NCBI GenBank assembly: GCA_021805305.1
Contig: JAJZFO010000054.1
Location: 1-6,491, forward strand
Direction of reading: 5' to 3'
DNA from: Actinomycetes bacterium
GTDB taxonomy: Bacteria; Actinomycetota; Acidimicrobiia; Acidimicrobiales; RAAP-2
DNA length: 6,491 nt
Position numbers and translations under genes: made by a program. Below the pieces are notes generated by a model that was not told the origin of the DNA, did not search any database, and saw nothing but the letters and a program-made list of their open reading frames with translations. This document shows, one piece after another, positions 6,192 through 6,491 of this stretch. Position 1 is the stretch's first letter, and the number at the start of each line of letters is the position of its first letter.

Positions 6192-6271
6192 GAGGGACGA
6201 GACTCGCGTGGCTTCGATACCGAGGTGGCGTAGGGGATCTCGTCGAACCCACTCACTTTCTCGGGAGATTC

Positions 6272-6491
6272 ATGAAAGTCCCACGTCTGGCCGTTGCCCT
6301 GCTCGCGATGGGCGCTTGCCTGTTGCCCTGGACGAACGCGGGGGCCCTGAGCGTGCCCCGCGCCACCGCGCTCGCCCTGCCCAAGCCCAACGTCGGTCTG
6401 AACCAGGGGTACCTGCCCTTCCAATCCTGCTCGTCGCTGGGCAACTGCGCCATCACCGGTATCTACGTGGCCGCTCGCGGGGAGATCGCGG
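6272..6491 (+). CDS. Secreted protein with a Cys-x5-Cys SCSS-type motif, 5' part (runs off the right edge)
   Basis: An ATG at 6272 follows GGGAG (6263-6267) at 4 bases and opens a frame of 73 codons that continues past the window. The N-terminus, MKVPRLAVALLAMGACLLPW and onward, is a clear signal peptide: basic start, hydrophobic core to about residue 20, and an Ala-Gly-Ala site (23-25) for signal peptidase I. Cys16 lies inside the hydrophobic core and its -3 position is Met, so a lipoprotein is less likely. After a short Pro/Ala-rich stretch the mature part begins FQSCSSLGNCAITGIYVAARGEI (residues 50-72, C53 and C59). This resembles a repeat of the form S-C-x-S-x3-C-x-[AI]-x-G-x-Y-x4-G that I associate with secreted, probably beta-propeller-like actinobacterial proteins; the fold is from memory and uncertain. 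The two Cys probably form a disulfide outside the cell. It is transcribed away from the response regulator. Confidence 0.8.
   Translation, partial: MKVPRLAVALLAMGACLLPWTNAGALSVPRATALALPKPNVGLNQGYLPFQSCSSLGNCAITGIYVAARGEIA

Larger units (their letters stand above)
6056..6271. other. Divergent intergenic region between response regulator and secreted-protein gene
   Basis: These 216 bp contain the start signals for both flanking genes: a minus-strand TACAAT (6115-6120) and a plus-strand TATACT (6186-6191), with a GGAGTAC direct repeat between them. The plus-strand transcript would have a leader of roughly 75 bases. No open reading frame with coding character was seen. Confidence 0.5.

Noticed and set aside
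6056..6424. 123-residue N-terminal extension of the response regulator
   Set aside because: It runs through the divergent promoter region and over the signal-peptide gene. The receiver begins right at the ATG at 6055, which has its own ribosome-binding site.

Overview
The window is GC-rich DNA with high-GC codon use (GAC, GTC, CTC, CGC dominate), GTG starts beside ATG starts, and long spurious antisense reading frames. The gene content and a secreted protein opening with a Cys-x5-Cys 'SCSS...C' motif suggest an actinobacterium, possibly of the Acidimicrobiia. That placement is inference, because no rRNA or phylogenetic marker is present.

Layout, left to right. (1) 1-669, minus strand: the 5' part of a secreted protein with a signal peptide, a short unidentified domain and a long Thr/Pro/Ala repeat tail built from 30-bp and 24-bp DNA repeats; it runs off the left edge. 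(2) 843-1796, minus strand: a complete galE-type UDP-glucose 4-epimerase, followed by a probable intrinsic terminator. (3) A 142-bp divergent spacer. (4) 1939-2733, plus strand: a stand-alone EAL-domain protein with several catalytic positions altered. (5) 2764-5277, plus strand: a large soluble hybrid histidine kinase (GAF-GAF-PAS-HisKA-HATPase-REC) 30 bp downstream of the EAL gene, probably co-transcribed with it. (6) A 76-bp convergent spacer with a 10-bp tandem repeat and a small hairpin. (7) 5354-6055, minus strand: an OmpR/PhoB-family response regulator. (8) A 216-bp divergent spacer with candidate promoters and a GGAGTAC direct repeat. (9) 6272 to the right edge, plus strand: the start of a second secreted protein.

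How the genes may work together. The EAL protein and hybrid kinase look like a sensory pair in which a probably non-hydrolytic EAL domain is a c-di-GMP sensor or protein-binding module and the kinase integrates cytosolic GAF/PAS signals. The convergent OmpR-type regulator could be a target of the kinase, but they are on opposite strands and no HPt domain is visible between REC and regulator. The two secreted proteins and GalE may belong to cell-surface biology. No mobile element, CRISPR array, tRNA or rRNA was seen. I did not find a clearly new multi-gene system; the most noteworthy points are the altered EAL protein next to the hybrid kinase, the repeat-tailed secreted protein and the operator-like repeat in front of the response regulator.
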